NCBI GenBank assembly: GCA_003024785.1
Contig: PUQB01000277.1
Coordinates: 153,300-217,299 of the forward strand
DNA from: Selaginella tamariscina
Lineage: Eukaryota > Streptophyta > Lycopodiopsida > Selaginellales > Selaginellaceae
DNA: 64,000 bases
Direction: 5' to 3'
The position numbers were made by a program, and so were the translations under genes. Numbering within the stretch: the stretch's first letter is position 1; each line of letters begins with the position of its first letter. The notes under the pieces were generated by a model that saw only the letters and a program-made list of their open reading frames with translations, was not told the origin of the DNA and searched no databases. This document shows positions 36,259 to 49,751 of this stretch, piece after piece.

Positions 36259-39200
36259 TGTCACGACCTTGTGGAAAGGGCGAAACCTTTAGAACAAGGG
36301 TGGAACCTTGAAAGGAGGAGATTGTATTCAAGAAAGAAATGAATACAAAATGAAACACAAGGCCGAAGACTGGTGTTGAATGATTCTGAGAAACCTGGAA
36401 CTGGAACCTGTGTTATATATCTGAGGTCCTAAGGATCGTATGGTCCACAACTAGTCTAGAATGTGTGATCCACAACTGGTCTAGAATGTGTGGTCCACAA
36501 CTGTCTGGAACATGCGTATGAATATACGCCTTGCTGTTGATGGTGTAATTCAGCATCCAGGATCATACGGACCAGTTGGTTAACACATGTGTGTGTTTAG
36601 CCAAAAGGTCTCGGTTTCAAGTCCTGTGAAAGGCAAAAAATGACTCATGATCCTTACACTATCTCCCTCTTCGATGACGAGCACCGCGCGTCACTGGTCC
36701 AGGTTTTGCAGGATATCGTTGATGGAACTCGGCAACAAATCAGAAGTATGAACAAGATGAGTAGCCGCGTCACTGGTCCAAGTTTTGTAGGATATCGTTG
36801 ATGGAACTCGTTGATGGAACTCGGCAACAAGATCAGGAGCATGAACAAGATGAGCAGCAGGCTCCCAAGTGCGTTCGTCAGGTGGATAACCGATCGTTGA
36901 TGGAACTCGGCAACAAGATCAGAAGTATGAACAAGTGAGCAGCCGTGTCACTGGTCCAGGTTTTGTAGGATATCGTTGATGGAACTCGGCAACAAGATTA
37001 GGAGCATGAACAAGATGAGCAGCAGGCTCCCAAGTGCGTTCGTCAGGTGGATAACCGATCCAGTCCACGAAATAGTGAAGCTGATCATGAACAAGTTTGG
37101 AGTCAAGAGCAGCAGGCTCACTCCCAAGTGCGTTCGCCAGGTGGATAACCGATCCAGTCCACGAAATAGTGAAGCTGACCACGAACAAGTTTGGAGTCAA
37201 GAATTGCAGCAACCTCGAACTCAGGTTCACCAGCAACTGTAACTGAAGGAGTGGTGGAAGAAGTCGGCCAGGTTCAGAAGGAGCATGATAAGGCTCCAAC
37301 AAGGAACATGGAACACGGATGGATCCGGATGGTTGGCGGAAGCTCGAGACAAAACGTCACATCAGAGAGTTTGTCGATGATGCAAAATGAACCCAAGCGT
37401 TGATAGTCCAGCTTGTCACAGGGACGTGTGGTTGGCCAATACGCCGGAGGAGCCACACTTGGTCACCAATTGTGAATGCTGGAGGAGAGGAACGGGAACG
37501 ATCAGCAGCTTGTTTGTTGCAAATCCCGAGTGCGTTAAAGATGATGCTGCACTTCTTCATGGACCTGTCGGAGGATGATGCTGCACTTCTTCATGGACCT
37601 GTCAGAGATGCTCAACACGATCATTGGCAGCAGTGGTGAGGCCAGGAACCACGGGCAAGCTGTAGGACCAGTGAGAATGAACACCAGAGAACGCGAAAAA
37701 ATGGCGACACATCTATGGATGAGTGTGCCGTGTTGTTGTACGCGAACTCGGCAGCAGGAAGGAGATCGACCCAATCATCTTGCAGATGAGAAATGAAACA
37801 TTGGAGATATTGTTCCAGAGTCTGAATCGTGCGCGCTGATTGTCCATCTATTTCAGGATGATGTGCAGTAGACAGCTTCCCGGTGATACATAGCCGATCT
37901 AGGAATCTCCGCCAGAATGCCGAAGTGAACTGAGGACCTCAATCGTGACAAGTTCATTCAGGAAGACCATGAAGACGGAACACCTCCCGGTACACCAGAT
38001 CTGCAGCATCAGGACCCGAACATGTCTTGTTGCAGGGAACAAAGTGCGCCATCTTAGAGAACCGATCAACAATGACTAGGACAGCATCAAACCCTCTAGA
38101 ATGGTAAATCTGTGAGGAAATCCATGGTGATGGATGACCAGCCGCTGAGCAATAGGAAGAGGCTGTAGTAGTCCAACCGGTCGATGACGAGGAAGCTTTG
38201 TACGCTGGCACGTGTCACAAGATCGCACAAATCTCTCAACATACACGCGAAGCCGAGGCCACTAGAACACCAGTTGTACCAGCTCGATCATCTTCCGAAT
38301 GCCAAAATGTCTGCAGCTGTGTTGTCATGGCAGTGTTGGACAGCTTGCAATCTCAGTTCTCCATCCAGAACATAGATTTGGATGTGGTGGTACAACCCAT
38401 TATGAAGATGGAAAGCAGCATAATCTCGTAGTTGTGACCCTAAAGACAATGGCTGAACTCGTCGAACATGTGCAAGGACATCACGAGCAAACTCGTCTTG
38501 AGGGAGATTTTCTCGGATTAGATCCAAAAACGAAGTGTCAACTGGAGCAGAAGAACGGAAAGCGCGTTTACCAACAACTGGTCGGAGCTCAGGATGACTT
38601 GTTCTTGTTGATCAAATCGGATTTCACCTGGTACTGGAGCTAGGTAACTGCGACGAAATAAGGCATCTGCTTTGCATTTAAACGACCGGGACGATGAATA
38701 ATCTCGTATCGGAACCGGAACAAAAGACTGTGCCCATCATGCCTGACGTCGATTGAGAACTCGTGCTGTTGCCCAGTACTGGAGGTTCTTGTGATCACAA
38801 TACACCTTAACCACATGCGGGGAACCTTCAAGGAATGCTCGCCACTTCTCAAAGGCATTGACGATCGCCAGCAGCTCCTTGTTGTAGACATCGTAGTTAT
38901 CTCAGTGCAATAACTTGCGGGAATGGAAAGCAATGGGATGGAGAAGATGATCTGGACCTTCCTGGACAACACTCCACCAATGGCGAAGTCAGAGGCATCA
39001 GCTTCCACGAAATATGGCTTCGCAGGGTCAGGATGGATAAGAACAGGTGCCGAGGTGAACGCATTCTTTAGGAACTCGAAACCTCCTCAGCCTCAGAGGA
39101 CCAGACAAAATGGAACATCCTTGCCAGTCAGCTTTGTCAATGTATTTCCTCAATGTCTCCAACTCTGTTGGTGAGAGACCGTAATGGACCGGAGGACGGC

Positions 39201-39653
39201 TGCTTACCATACAATCATTCAAACTGTCACGACCTTGTGCAAAGGGCAAAACCTTTAGAACAAGGGTGGAACCTTGAAAGGAGGAGATTGTATTCAAGAA
39301 AAAAGAATGAATACAAAATGAAACACAAGGCCGAAGACTGGTGTTGAATGATTATGAGAAACCTGGAACTGGAACCCTGTTATTATATATCTGGTCCTGA
39401 GGATTGTATGGTCCACAACTAGTCTGGAATGTGTGATCCACAACTGGTCTGGAATGTGTGATCCACAACTGGTCTGGAATGTGTGGTCCACAACTAGTCT
39501 GGAACATGCGTATGAATATACGCCTTGCTGTTGATGGTGTAATTCAGCATCCAAGATCAATACGGACCAGTTGGTTAACACATGTGTGTGTTTAGCCAAA
39601 AGGTCTCGGGTTTAAGTCATGTGAAAGGCAAAAAATGACCCATGATCCTTATA
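36259..39653 (-). mobile_element. Ty3/gypsy element, family 4 (fossil, truncated internal region)
   Basis: LTRs at 36259-36658 and 39225-39653 (TGTCACGACCTTGTG start) enclose minus-strand remains of RNase H (about 39,000-38,640), integrase finger and core (about 38,530-37,600), and a chromodomain tail with local tandem repetition (about 37,300-36,680). Gag, protease and most of reverse transcriptase are absent. The flanks GCAGA and GTAGA look like a 5-bp target duplication with one change, inside family 2 gag. It is broken, with many interruptions; the LTRs are clearly alike but diverged, suggesting moderate age. Confidence 0.82.
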
Positions 39654-39846
39654 GTAGAGATCATCCAACAGGCCGTTCGCTGCGACAACTGTTTGTTCAA
39701 GCGTCGTTAGGAAAAATCCCGTCAATAGTTCCTGCAAGCCAATCCTGCAGATGTAGTACATGTTCCTATGACACCTTCTGGAGTAGTTCCTATGGAGAAT
39801 TGAGAAATACAAGCGTGGCTCACTTTCGCTGCTGAGAAGCAACGTC

Positions 39847-40499
39847 TGTCACGACCCAATACAGAATACAGGATTCCGGATACAGGACATGGGTTGCAGG
39901 ACTTTCCTACAGGATTCCGGATACAGGATATGGGTTGCAGGATTTTCCTACAGGATACTCCTACCAGGATTCCGGACACAGGATTCGGTTGCAGGATATT
40001 CCTACAGGATATGCCACAGGATATGCCTAGAGGATAAGGACATGTGGACTCATCTTAGCCTCTACATGCATGCAATCACTTTTGCATGCATGCAACCACT
40101 TTTGCATGCATGCCTAGATTAGCTCTTGGAGTTGTGAGCATAAAAGCTCCGACCTAATTGTTGTACAATCAGTTACTATCAACACCAGTCTTACTACGAT
40201 CAATCTTGTCTTGTCTTGTTCTTGTCTTGTTTCCTGTCCTGTTCCTATCTCGCTCCTATTTCCTGTCCTGTTCCTGAATCCTGTCATGCTCCTGGATCCT
40301 GTCCTGTTCCTGTCTTGCTCCCGGATCCTATCCTGTGCTTTCTTGTCTTGCTCCCGGATCCTATCCTGATCCTGTCTTGCTCCTAGATCCGTCCTGTTCC
40401 TATTCCTAGTTCCTGTCCTGCTCTCGTCCTGTTCCTGAGTCAAGCCTTCATGTCCTTGGAATCCTGTTCTCTTCCTGGTTCCTGGATCGTGGCTTGACA
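39847..40499 (+). repeat. 5' LTR of short family 2 element
   Basis: Contains a duplicated GGATTCCGGATACAGGA theme, a TGCATGCATGCAA cluster and a long degenerate (TCCTGT)n tract. Confidence 0.9.
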
Positions 40500-41279
40500 G
40501 TTTGATAGTAACTGCTTCATAGTTCTCCGTTTTCCAGCTACCTTTTTCTTGATTCCTTTCCTTCATTTTCCTCCTTTTTCTTTCCTAGATCATGGCTGAT
40601 TTTGAGCATTTTCAACACGAGCACCAAATGCTACTTCATGAGCTGGCCACTTTGCGCCAAGTGGTCACCAACCTGCAAGGTTCCACCACTGCGACACATG
40701 CAGCTGCTGATGCATCCTCCAAGGCTGCTGCGCAGGCTCTCTCCCAGGCATCGGTGGTTTCCTCTTACGATACAAGCATCATGCTGATGCTCACCGACAG
40801 CCGGCACCTGCATACAAGATTGGTGATCTCGTGTGGCTTCTTCGTCGACACATTCGCACCAACAGGCCTTCTTCTAAGTTGGATTTTCAACGATTGGCCC
40901 TTATAGGATCTGGCGGAGGTAAATCCTGTAGCTTTCCAACTCGAGTTACCATCCACGGTGAAACTTCATCCTGTGTTTCACACCTCTTTGTTGGAGCCGT
41001 ATCATCCTTCTTCTCTTCCTGGTCGTGTTTCTTTTCCTCCCCCTCCTGTGGTCATTGACACGGAACCTGAGTACGAAGTCGCAGCCATCCTTGACTCTCG
41101 TCTTCATCGTCACCAACTCCAATACTTGGTGGATTGGAAAGGGTACCTGCCTACTGATCACACTTGGAACCTGCATCCAACTTACTCCATGCTTCTTCCA
41201 AGGTTGCTGCCTTCCATCGGCATTATCCTGCTAAACCAGGTCCCAAGACTCGTGGAACTTGTCTTTAGGGAGGAGGTGC

Positions 41280-41931
41280 TGTCACGACCCAATACAGAAT
41301 ACAGGATTCCGGATACAGGACATGGGTTGCAGGACTTTCCTACAGGATTCCGGATACAAGATATGGGTTGCAGGATTTTCCTACAGGATACTCCTACCAG
41401 GATTCCGGACACAGGATTCGGTTGCAGGATATTCCTACAGGATATGCCACAGGATATGCCTAGAGGATAAGGACATGTGGACTCATCTTAGCCTCTACAT
41501 GCATGCAATCACTTTTGCATGCATGCAACCACTTTTGCATGCATGCCTAGATTAGCTCTTGGAGTTGTGAGCATAAAAAGCTCCGACCTAATTGTTGTAC
41601 AATCAGTTACTATCAAACACCAGTCTTACTACGATCAATCTTGTCTTGTCTTGTTCTTGTCTTGTTTCCTGTCCTGTTCCTATCTCGCTCCTATTTCCTG
41701 TCCTGTTCCTGGATCCTGTCCTGCTCCTGGATCCTGTCCTGTTCCTGTCTTGCTCCCGGATCCTACTGTGCTTTCTTGTCTTGCTCCCGGATCCTATCCT
41801 GATCCTGTCTTGCTCCTAGATCCGTCCTGTTCCTTTCCTAGTTCCTGTCCTGCTCTCGGTCCTGTTCCTGAGTCAAGCCTTCATGTCCTTGAATCCTGTT
41901 CTCTTCCTGGTTCCTGGATCGTGGCTTGACA
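41280..41931 (+). repeat. 3' LTR of short family 2 element
   Basis: Near-identical to 39847-40499; ends GGCTTGACA followed by ACGTC. Confidence 0.9.
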
Positions 41932-44895
41932 ACGTCGTCACAGTGAGAACCTATGCTTGTATTGTGTGAAGCAGACACAAGGTGGTGGAAGTCTTATTAA
42001 AGCTAGGAAGTTCAAGACGCGTGAAGTTGAAGCTGAAGTTCAATTAGAAAACTTCAATGTCCACTTTGTCTAGGAGCTGTGAAGTTGACGTAGGTGCAGG
42101 CTTCATTGGTGCTGCTCATACCATTCATCACTCAAGTTTCCTGTACACATTCACCTCAATAACCGAGAGCTCAAGGAGTTTACCTATTAGACACTGGTGC
42201 AAATGCATGCTTCATGGATGACACTTTTGCTAACTCAGCATGGCATTCCAGTGGTGAAGTTGAAGCGCGTAGTTCCTGTAGAGGTTGCAGATGGTCGTCT
42301 GATTGTTTCTGGCGGAGTTACCCATGCTACCACCTCTCTCTTGCACTCATGGTGTTTCAAGCTGTTGATTTCCTTCAACTTGATCAAGACTTGATCAAGA
42401 CTTGATCGACTCCCATCATTTTGGGCATGCCATGGTTCGTGGTTGTAAATCCTCAGATCGACTAGAGGTCCAGGACACTCACATTTTCTTCCTCGATAGT
42501 CAGGATCAATCCTGTACCTTCCTGCGTACAAGATATGACCTTAGTGTCTAAGGCAGTACAAATATAGGATTGACTGTGCATGTTCCTATATCAGTGTTGA
42601 AGGTTCCTCCTCAACAGGATTCACCTCATCAGTCCTCAACACATCCGCAGGTTCTCTCCACTCCTGTAAGTTACAAGATTCTTTCAATCCTGTATCAGTG
42701 TCGAAGGTTCCTCAATAGGATCCACCTCTGTTGGTTCGTTAGCACACTCGCAAGCTCTCCTCATTCCTGTGCATCCACGACTTCTGTACAGGATTCTTCC
42801 AATCCTGTACACTTGTCAACATCCGCATGTTTTTCCCAATCCTGCCTCTTTTTATTACTCTGCTTTGTTCCACCCCCAAGATCCTTCCTCTTTTTCAGTC
42901 ACAGCTCCCTCCTTCTCCTCTCCGAGTTCTTACCACTACTATGCATGAACTTGCCATGATCCTGCTCTTTCATCTTTTTGCTTTCCAAGTAACTACGTCC
43001 TCTTTACCTTTCCTGTATCTGACTCTCTTTTTTTCAATCTCCTTCTCCTTTTTCCTTCTCCTTCTCCTACTTCTTCCTACCATCCAAGTATCACTCCTTT
43101 TAGGACGTTTTTGACAAGCACAAGGCTGCAGTTCTTCTTGTTCACAGGTCCTACGACTGTCCTATCAATCTTGCAGAAGGAAGACTCCACCGTTCGGACC
43201 GATTTATGCACTGTCACCTACAGAATAGGTTTCTTCGCAGTACATCGAGGACAACTTGGCATCTAGCTTCATTCGTCACTCAAAGTCCCTGCAGGAGCAC
43301 CTATCTTCTTTCAAGAAAGAAAATGGGAGTTTGTGCTTGGTTGTGGACTACAGGGGTTTGAATCAAGTCACCATCGGAACTCGGTACCATTGCCATTGAT
43401 CCCGGAATTCTCGATCGGCTGAGGAGCAAAGGTGTTCACAAAATCGACTTACGAGGGGCCTACAATCTTGTACGGATTTGTCCAGGCATGAGTGGAAGAC
43501 TGCTTTCGTACAAGGTATGGACACTTTCGAGTACACGGTGATGCCTTTCGACTTACCAATGCCCCAGCCGTGTTCCAACACATGGTGAACGACATCTTTC
43601 ATGACTTCTTGGACCAGTTTGTGGTGATCTACCTCAATGACATTTTGATTTTCTCCAAGGACCAGCGGCACATGACAAGCATGTACGACTAGTTCTACAG
43701 AAGCTTCGCGAGCATGGCATGTATGCGAAGTTGGAGAAGTGTTTTTTCATAGGATATTGTGGAGTTCTTGGGCTACATCGTCTCTCCTGCTGGCGTTTCC
43801 ATGGACATGCACAAGGTGAAGACTATCATGGAGTGGGAGAGGCCCAAGTTGTACGAGACGTACATATGTTTCCTTGCTTTGCAAACTTCTACAGGCGATT
43901 CATACAAGACTTCTTCAAGCGTACTTTCACTCACGAAACTCACCAAACACACAGGAAATTTCTCTTGGTCCGACAAGGTGGAACATGCATTCACAGCACT
44001 CAAGGACACTTCACGATAGCTCCAATTTTAACACATCCTGATTCTTCTTGTCCTTTTTCGTTGAAGCAGATGCTTCGGATTTGTAGTAAGTTCTATCCTA
44101 TCACAAGTTAGAGAAGACAAGTTACTCCATCATGTAGCCTTTCAATCTCATAAGTTCCTTTCGACAGAGATCAATTACGAGATTCATGACAAGGAACTCA
44201 AGGCCATTGTGGATTTGCTCGAGGAGTGGCGGCACTTCTTGGAAGGTTGCTGTGCATCCTGTACAAGTTCTTACAGATCACAAAAACCTGGAGTTTTTTC
44301 AAACGGCTCGAGTTCTCAGTTGGTGATAGGCTAGGTGGGCGGAATTCCTATCACATTTTGATTTTGTCATTGTCTACAAGCCCGATTTTCGGAATGGCAA
44401 GGGGACGCATTGTCTAGGCGCTCTTACCTTTCACCAACCCCGAGCAATCCTGCATATGACTGTCAAAAGCAAGTGTTGTTGGGTCTTAATTGATTTTGGC
44501 TTGCGGCACTACAAGTTCATCAAGCTTTAGCAAATTCAACACTTCTACAGAACATCTGTTTGTAGTTGGCTACAACGACTTGGCAAAGAATTTGTTCTCA
44601 CACATTAGTCCTGACATTGCAAGCTCCTTTTCCTCCAGTTCCCGTTCATATTACAAGTTGTTCGCCATACAATACGGACTTCTGTATTGGGAAGGTCTCC
44701 TGTACATTTCTGTTGGTGTTTACAAGACTTGTGTGGTATAGGATTATTATGATACCTCGGCTATAGGACATTTTGATGTGGCCAAAACAATTGAGTTGGT
44801 GACTCGCAACTATTGGTGGCCTGGGTTGCAAGGTTTGTACAGAGTTGTGACACCTACAACATGTTGAAGATGCCTCGTCACGCACCCTCTGGTCT

Positions 44896-45867
44896 TGTCA
44901 GAGTTTTTACCTGGTGCCACAAAGGCGGCTTGCCAGTGCCAACCCTGGAATCCCCTTCTTGGAAACCCCACGGAACCTGGTAAAGTAACCCATATTAGGA
45001 ACCCAAGCCTTAGGAAGTCAAACCCCTAGTTGACTAAGTCCTCAAACGAGACTCACCTTGTGAATCAGGATACACAGACTAGCCGAGCTTTAGGTGTCGT
45101 TCCTAGCTTGGCATGGTTGAAGCGGCCGAGCAAGGCCTCAACCACTAGTTTTGCGGAATGTGAACTCGGGCAATGCCTTTGAGCTTGCGAGCAGGTTTTC
45201 GGACCAAGGAATCTGACTAACTCCTTGGAAGTGACGTGCCCCTATCTCAAAGGCAAGATCCTGCCACTGATAAGGGTAGTTTAACCCTAGGGTGGGTTGT
45301 ACCCTGTCGTGTGGAAGTTTGGGCAGCACAACGGAGGGTTGTGCCTTGACGACACAAGCTTAGCTTGCACCAGTAGGAGGTTAATGAGCTCTCTTTTGAA
45401 CCCAGGAAGCCTCACTACATATACTCTACCTTATTTATGTGATGGACCCCCCCCCCCCCCTTGTTTATCTAAGTGAGTAAGTGGGCTGGCACGGAAATGT
45501 CAGCCTTTAGAGATCCTAACCTAATCCTAAACCTAACCCCTAGGGGGGGGTTAGGACATGGGGTTAGGGCAACCCTAAGGTTAGGTCAACCCTAGGGGTG
45601 TCCCTAACCCTTATTTTGATAAGCTATAATTTGTGAAGAACCCTAACCTGGAACATCAAAACGGGGGAGAGTTTCTAGAAGGTAAGTTCTAGCTTCGCCT
45701 AGAGTTTCCTACAAATACCTAATGACACCCGGCCGGACCATCACTAGATACCCAAGTGCACTAAATAGGCCTGTTTCCTACTACATCTAGGGTTCGTCAC
45801 ACAACTCGGTAAGTAACAACAGTCAAACCCTAAAGTAAAGGGTCGAGTCATAGTAAAAACTATGACA
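44896..45867 (-). repeat. 3' LTR, family 1 copy C
   Basis: 972 bp, same family as 21465-22437 in reverse orientation; the adjacent CACTCCTCGCCTTT is the complement of the purine tract. Confidence 0.9.
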
Positions 45868-46028
45868 CACTCCTCGCCTTTGGAAATGTCAACGTCCTTG
45901 TTGACGTCTAACTCCAAGACTAGACTAGGTTAGGAAAAATTAATTGAAAACTAACGCTAATCAGCAAAAAGTTCACAAGTTTTATTACCCCCCTTGCATT
46001 ACGCGAAGCCAAATACTTCAGAACCGTC

Positions 46029-49000
46029 TGTTAAACAGGAAAACCGGAAATCCCACCTTTTCCTATTTAACCGGGTTTCCTTTCCCCTAGCCTTTAGGAA
46101 AGGCTACACACTTTCTTTTCTTCAACTCTCCACATTTACATATATTAAAACTCCTTCTCTCAAAGTCACAATGACTGGTCTCTGAAGTCAAGGGCAAGAA
46201 CGGATTTTGGCTATTGCCTTGTTAAATCCATTCATTGAGAGGACACATACATACACACAAGATCTTATAATATGCACCTTTCATTACTACATGAATATAA
46301 GAGACAAAGTGTAGAGAACCTCTATCTCCTGCTAGAACTTCAAATGGAGACCCCTCTCCTGTTAGAACTTCTTGTGGACCCTTCTGGAGACCCCTTCTCT
46401 ATTAGAACTTCCTGTGGAGACCCTTCTGGAGACCCCTTCTCCCTTGCCCTAACTACCCTTAATTACCTTCCTCTTGCCACATCATCCTTTTCCTTTTTCT
46501 TTTCTTTACCTTTTCCTTTTCCTCTCGGTAAGGATTTTCCTTCTTCACAGCCTTTCCTTCCTTTTCCTTACTCACCTTTTCCTCTCGGTACTTCACAGCC
46601 TTTCTTCCTTTTCCTTACGCACCTTTTCCTCTCGGTAAGGATTTTCAAGCCTTTCCTTCCATGCTTACTACGGACCTTCTACCCTTATTCTCTCTACAGT
46701 AGGATGTCCTATGCTCCTAATATTTTACCTTTAACACTGCCCCCTCCTTATTCGTTGCTGTGTCCTCACGGCAACTATCCTATTCCTTCCTTTGGATGTT
46801 TATCTTCATGGTACTGTGGATTCTCTCCTTTATACTTCCAAAAGTTGTTCTTCACTTTCCTAAGTTCTTGGTTGGAAGTTGATACCTTAAGTTGCAGCAC
46901 TTGATTTCCTGCATCTGTTCCTTAGGATCAATTTGCTTTCTCTTCCTGTTCCTGAATAGTTTTTCCTTCCTGTTCCTTTGCTTATTTTCTGTGTTTATAT
47001 TCACTTGCTTTAAAGGATCTGTGGTATACACATATGTATACTCTGAAGGTTGTTCCTGCAAATCAATCTTATACAGGATTGCCTTATAAAACTTTTCCTG
47101 TAATTCAGGTCTGTCGTTTTCCTTCTGCTGAACAGTTTTCTTTCCTTTCAGCACTACGTGAAGGTCAATATTTGTTAAGACCTTCAAGTTAGGATATGCT
47201 TTCAGGATTTCTACTTCTTCCTGATTTCTAGCCCATTAAACCAATCACATCCTTCTAAAAAAGAGGTCGGATTTCCTTTTTAACATACCTTTTAGTATGA
47301 TTATAGATCATTTTTTCCTTCTCCTTCTTCTACCATTCTTTCTGTTCTTCCATTCTGAATAACCTTATCAGACTTAATCCATAGTCTGGCTAAGAACATA
47401 GTATAAACAGTATCCTTTTCTTCTTTTTGTAGGACAAGCAAGGATATCCTATATTTGAATCCTTTTACTTGATAGTGACTCCTCTCATTATGCTTAATGA
47501 CCTTACACTTCGTTGATCAGCCATTTTAAGGTTAAATGGAGCAGGTTGGATTGGTCCTAAACCCATCCTTTTACATTCACCTTCTTCAATAAAATTCACA
47601 CCTGAACCTCCATCTATTAACACTCGTTTTAACTTATTTCTTCCCACATATACTGTGATGCAAGGAACTTGTCCATCATAATCACCTTCATACAGTACTT
47701 CCTTATCCATTTTACAAACTGTGTATATTCATGAAGGTGATGTTTGTTGACTGAACTTAATGCATTTAATATCTGGTTTCTTATGTAAGGAGCTACCTAT
47801 CAATTCCAAGCGTAACCTTTACCTCTGATTTATAGCTTGGTGATACATGGAATCCATTGTTTTATCATGTAATGGTAATAATGAAAAACTTTGTTCACCT
47901 TTATCTATATCACCTTTGTTTATACCTTCTGATTCGTTATCAGTCTGACCTTTCTGGTCAGGATCCTGCTCCTGCTCGTTTACCTTTTCCTGTAACAAGC
48001 TCTCTTGTTAGGAATATAACTACCTCTCCTTCTCCATCATAAGGATTCCTTCTTCTTCTCTTGAAGAGCTATAACTGCCCTTGCAACGGGTGGATACTCA
48101 TCCTTTTCCTCCTCTATTTGAATAAGCGTGTTGTAGGCTGTACATTAGTCATTCTGGTGGAAGTAGGAGGTTGTACATTCCGCCTAGGACATTCCCTAGA
48201 GATATGTCCTGTTTCACCACATGTATAACAAACCTGGGAAGGAAAATTCCTACCCTGTGGTCCTTGTCTATTATTGACCTATTATATTGCTCATTTCTAC
48301 CTCTTTGACCTTGATAAGGTCTTGCTTCTCCTCTATATTGTTTATCATTTCTTTCTGTATAGGATCTATTCTTCTGTTGTCCATTGTATGGACCATTTCT
48401 TTTCTCCATAATACCTATCCTTCTCTGTTTTTGTAAGGAACATCATTCCTTCTCTCATAATATCATTGTTCCTATTCTGATAAGGAACTTCATTCTTCTG
48501 CCATATATATTGTTCCTATTCTCATAAGGAATAGCATTATCATTCCTATCATTCCCACGATTCCTGTTAGGTGGGAACCTTCTAGGAGGTGGACGTTCAT
48601 CCATTCTCCTTTCTCTCTCTATACTAGCCACATTCTAGTTCAGGAAATGTCTGCAATTCCGGGCTACATGTCCTTCCTTTCCGCAGATTTGGCATGTAGG
48701 CAGTTGCAGCCTACATTCCTCCACTGTATGGCCAGGATTGTTACATTTAGTGCACCATACCTTTGCCTTTATCTCTTCCTTAACTATCATTCCCTTTAAG
48801 GTTTTCATCATTTGAGCCAATGCTTTCTCATCTATTGGATATTTACGAACCTTTACTACATCAGCTTCCTCTTCCTCTTCATTAGAGGATTCTTCCTTTC
48901 TTCCATATACTTTCAGCTTCCTCTGATCAGCTAAGGCTGGATCAGGACGATGGTTCCTCCAAGGTTCCATTCATTCCTTCTCCTTTACACATCCGGCTCT

Positions 49001-49751
49001 ACACCTTCTAAGCCTTTTTCAAAATGAGAATTTTATCTTTTTAGCCCTTTTTTTTTTTTTTCCTCAATGGATGCTAACACCGCAATGGCAAAATCCCCTC
49101 CATGGTCGCCAAATGTTAAACAAGAAAACCGAAAATCCCACCTTTTCCTGTTTAATCGGGTTTCCTTTCCCCTAGCCTTTAGGAAAGGCTACACACTTTC
49201 TTTTCTTCAACTTTCCACATTTACATATATTAAACTCCTCTCTCAAAGCCACAATGACTGGTCTCCGAAGTCAAGGCAAGAACGGATTTTGGCTATTGCC
49301 TTGTTAAATCCATTCATTGAGAGTACACATACATACACACAAGATTTTATAATATGCACCTTTCATTACTACATGAATACAAGAGACAAAGTGTAAAGAA
49401 CCTTTATCTCCTGCTGGAACTTTTCCTATGGAGACCCTTCTGGAGACCCTTCTCCCTTGCCCTAACTACCCTTAACTACTCTTCCTCTCGCCACATCATC
49501 CTTTTCCTTTTCCTTTTCCTTACCTTTTCCTTTTCCTCTCGATAAGGATTTTCCTTCTTCACAGCCTTTCCTTCCTTTTCCTTACTCACCTTTTCCTCTC
49601 GGTACTTCACAGCCTTTCTTCCCTTTTCCTTACACACCTTTTCCTCTCAATAAGGATTTTCAGCCTTTCCTTCCATGCTTACTACGGACCTTTCTACCCT
49701 TATTTTCTCTACAGTAGGATGTCCTATGCTCCTAATATTTTACTTTTAACA
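46029..49751 (-). mobile_element. Gag-protease-only LTR element, family 3 (fossil, TR-GAG-like)
   Basis: LTRs at 46029-46736 (708 bp) and 49114-49751 (638 bp) run TGTTAAACAG...TTAACA. The target duplication CCGTC lies at 46024-46028 and 49752-49756. The 2.4-kb internal region encodes on the minus strand a gag C terminus with two CCHC zinc knuckles (WCTKCNNPGHTVEEC and CQICGKEGHVARNC, near 48,660-48,760) and an aspartic protease-like segment (VLIDGGSGVNFIEE, near 47,610). No reverse transcriptase, RNase H or integrase is seen. This matches the non-autonomous TR-GAG class that depends on an autonomous partner. It is interrupted in a few places. It inserted into family 1 copy C, so it is younger than that copy. 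Confidence 0.85.

Larger units (their letters stand above)
39847..41931 (+). mobile_element. Short non-autonomous family 2 element (fossil)
   Basis: 2,085 bp with LTRs 39847-40499 (653 bp) and 41280-41931 (652 bp), almost identical, TGTCACGACCC...GGCTTGACA. It is flanked by the 5-bp repeat ACGTC (39842-39846 and 41932-41936). The internal part keeps only the start of gag (MADFEHFQHEHQ) and the chromodomain end of pol, so it is an internally reduced, non-autonomous member. The near-identical LTRs and perfect target duplication mark it as the youngest clear insertion in the family 2 host. Confidence 0.92.
32031..44895 (+). mobile_element. Ty3/gypsy chromovirus, family 2 master copy (fossil, nested)
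   Basis: An older gypsy element that hosts other insertions. A partial 5' LTR (32031-32153 and 35363-35514) is split by a DNA transposon. Gag is at 35,613-36,258, 39,654-39,846 and from 41,932 on, split by two retroelements. Protease (LDTGA motif) is near 42,190, reverse transcriptase near 43,300-43,800 ([10 protein letters not shown] box), RNase H near 44,030-44,450, and the start of integrase near 44,760-44,895. There it is cut off by the family 1 LTR at 44,896. No 3' LTR was found. It is heavily broken and, as host of all the insertions, is the oldest member of the cluster. Confidence 0.85.
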
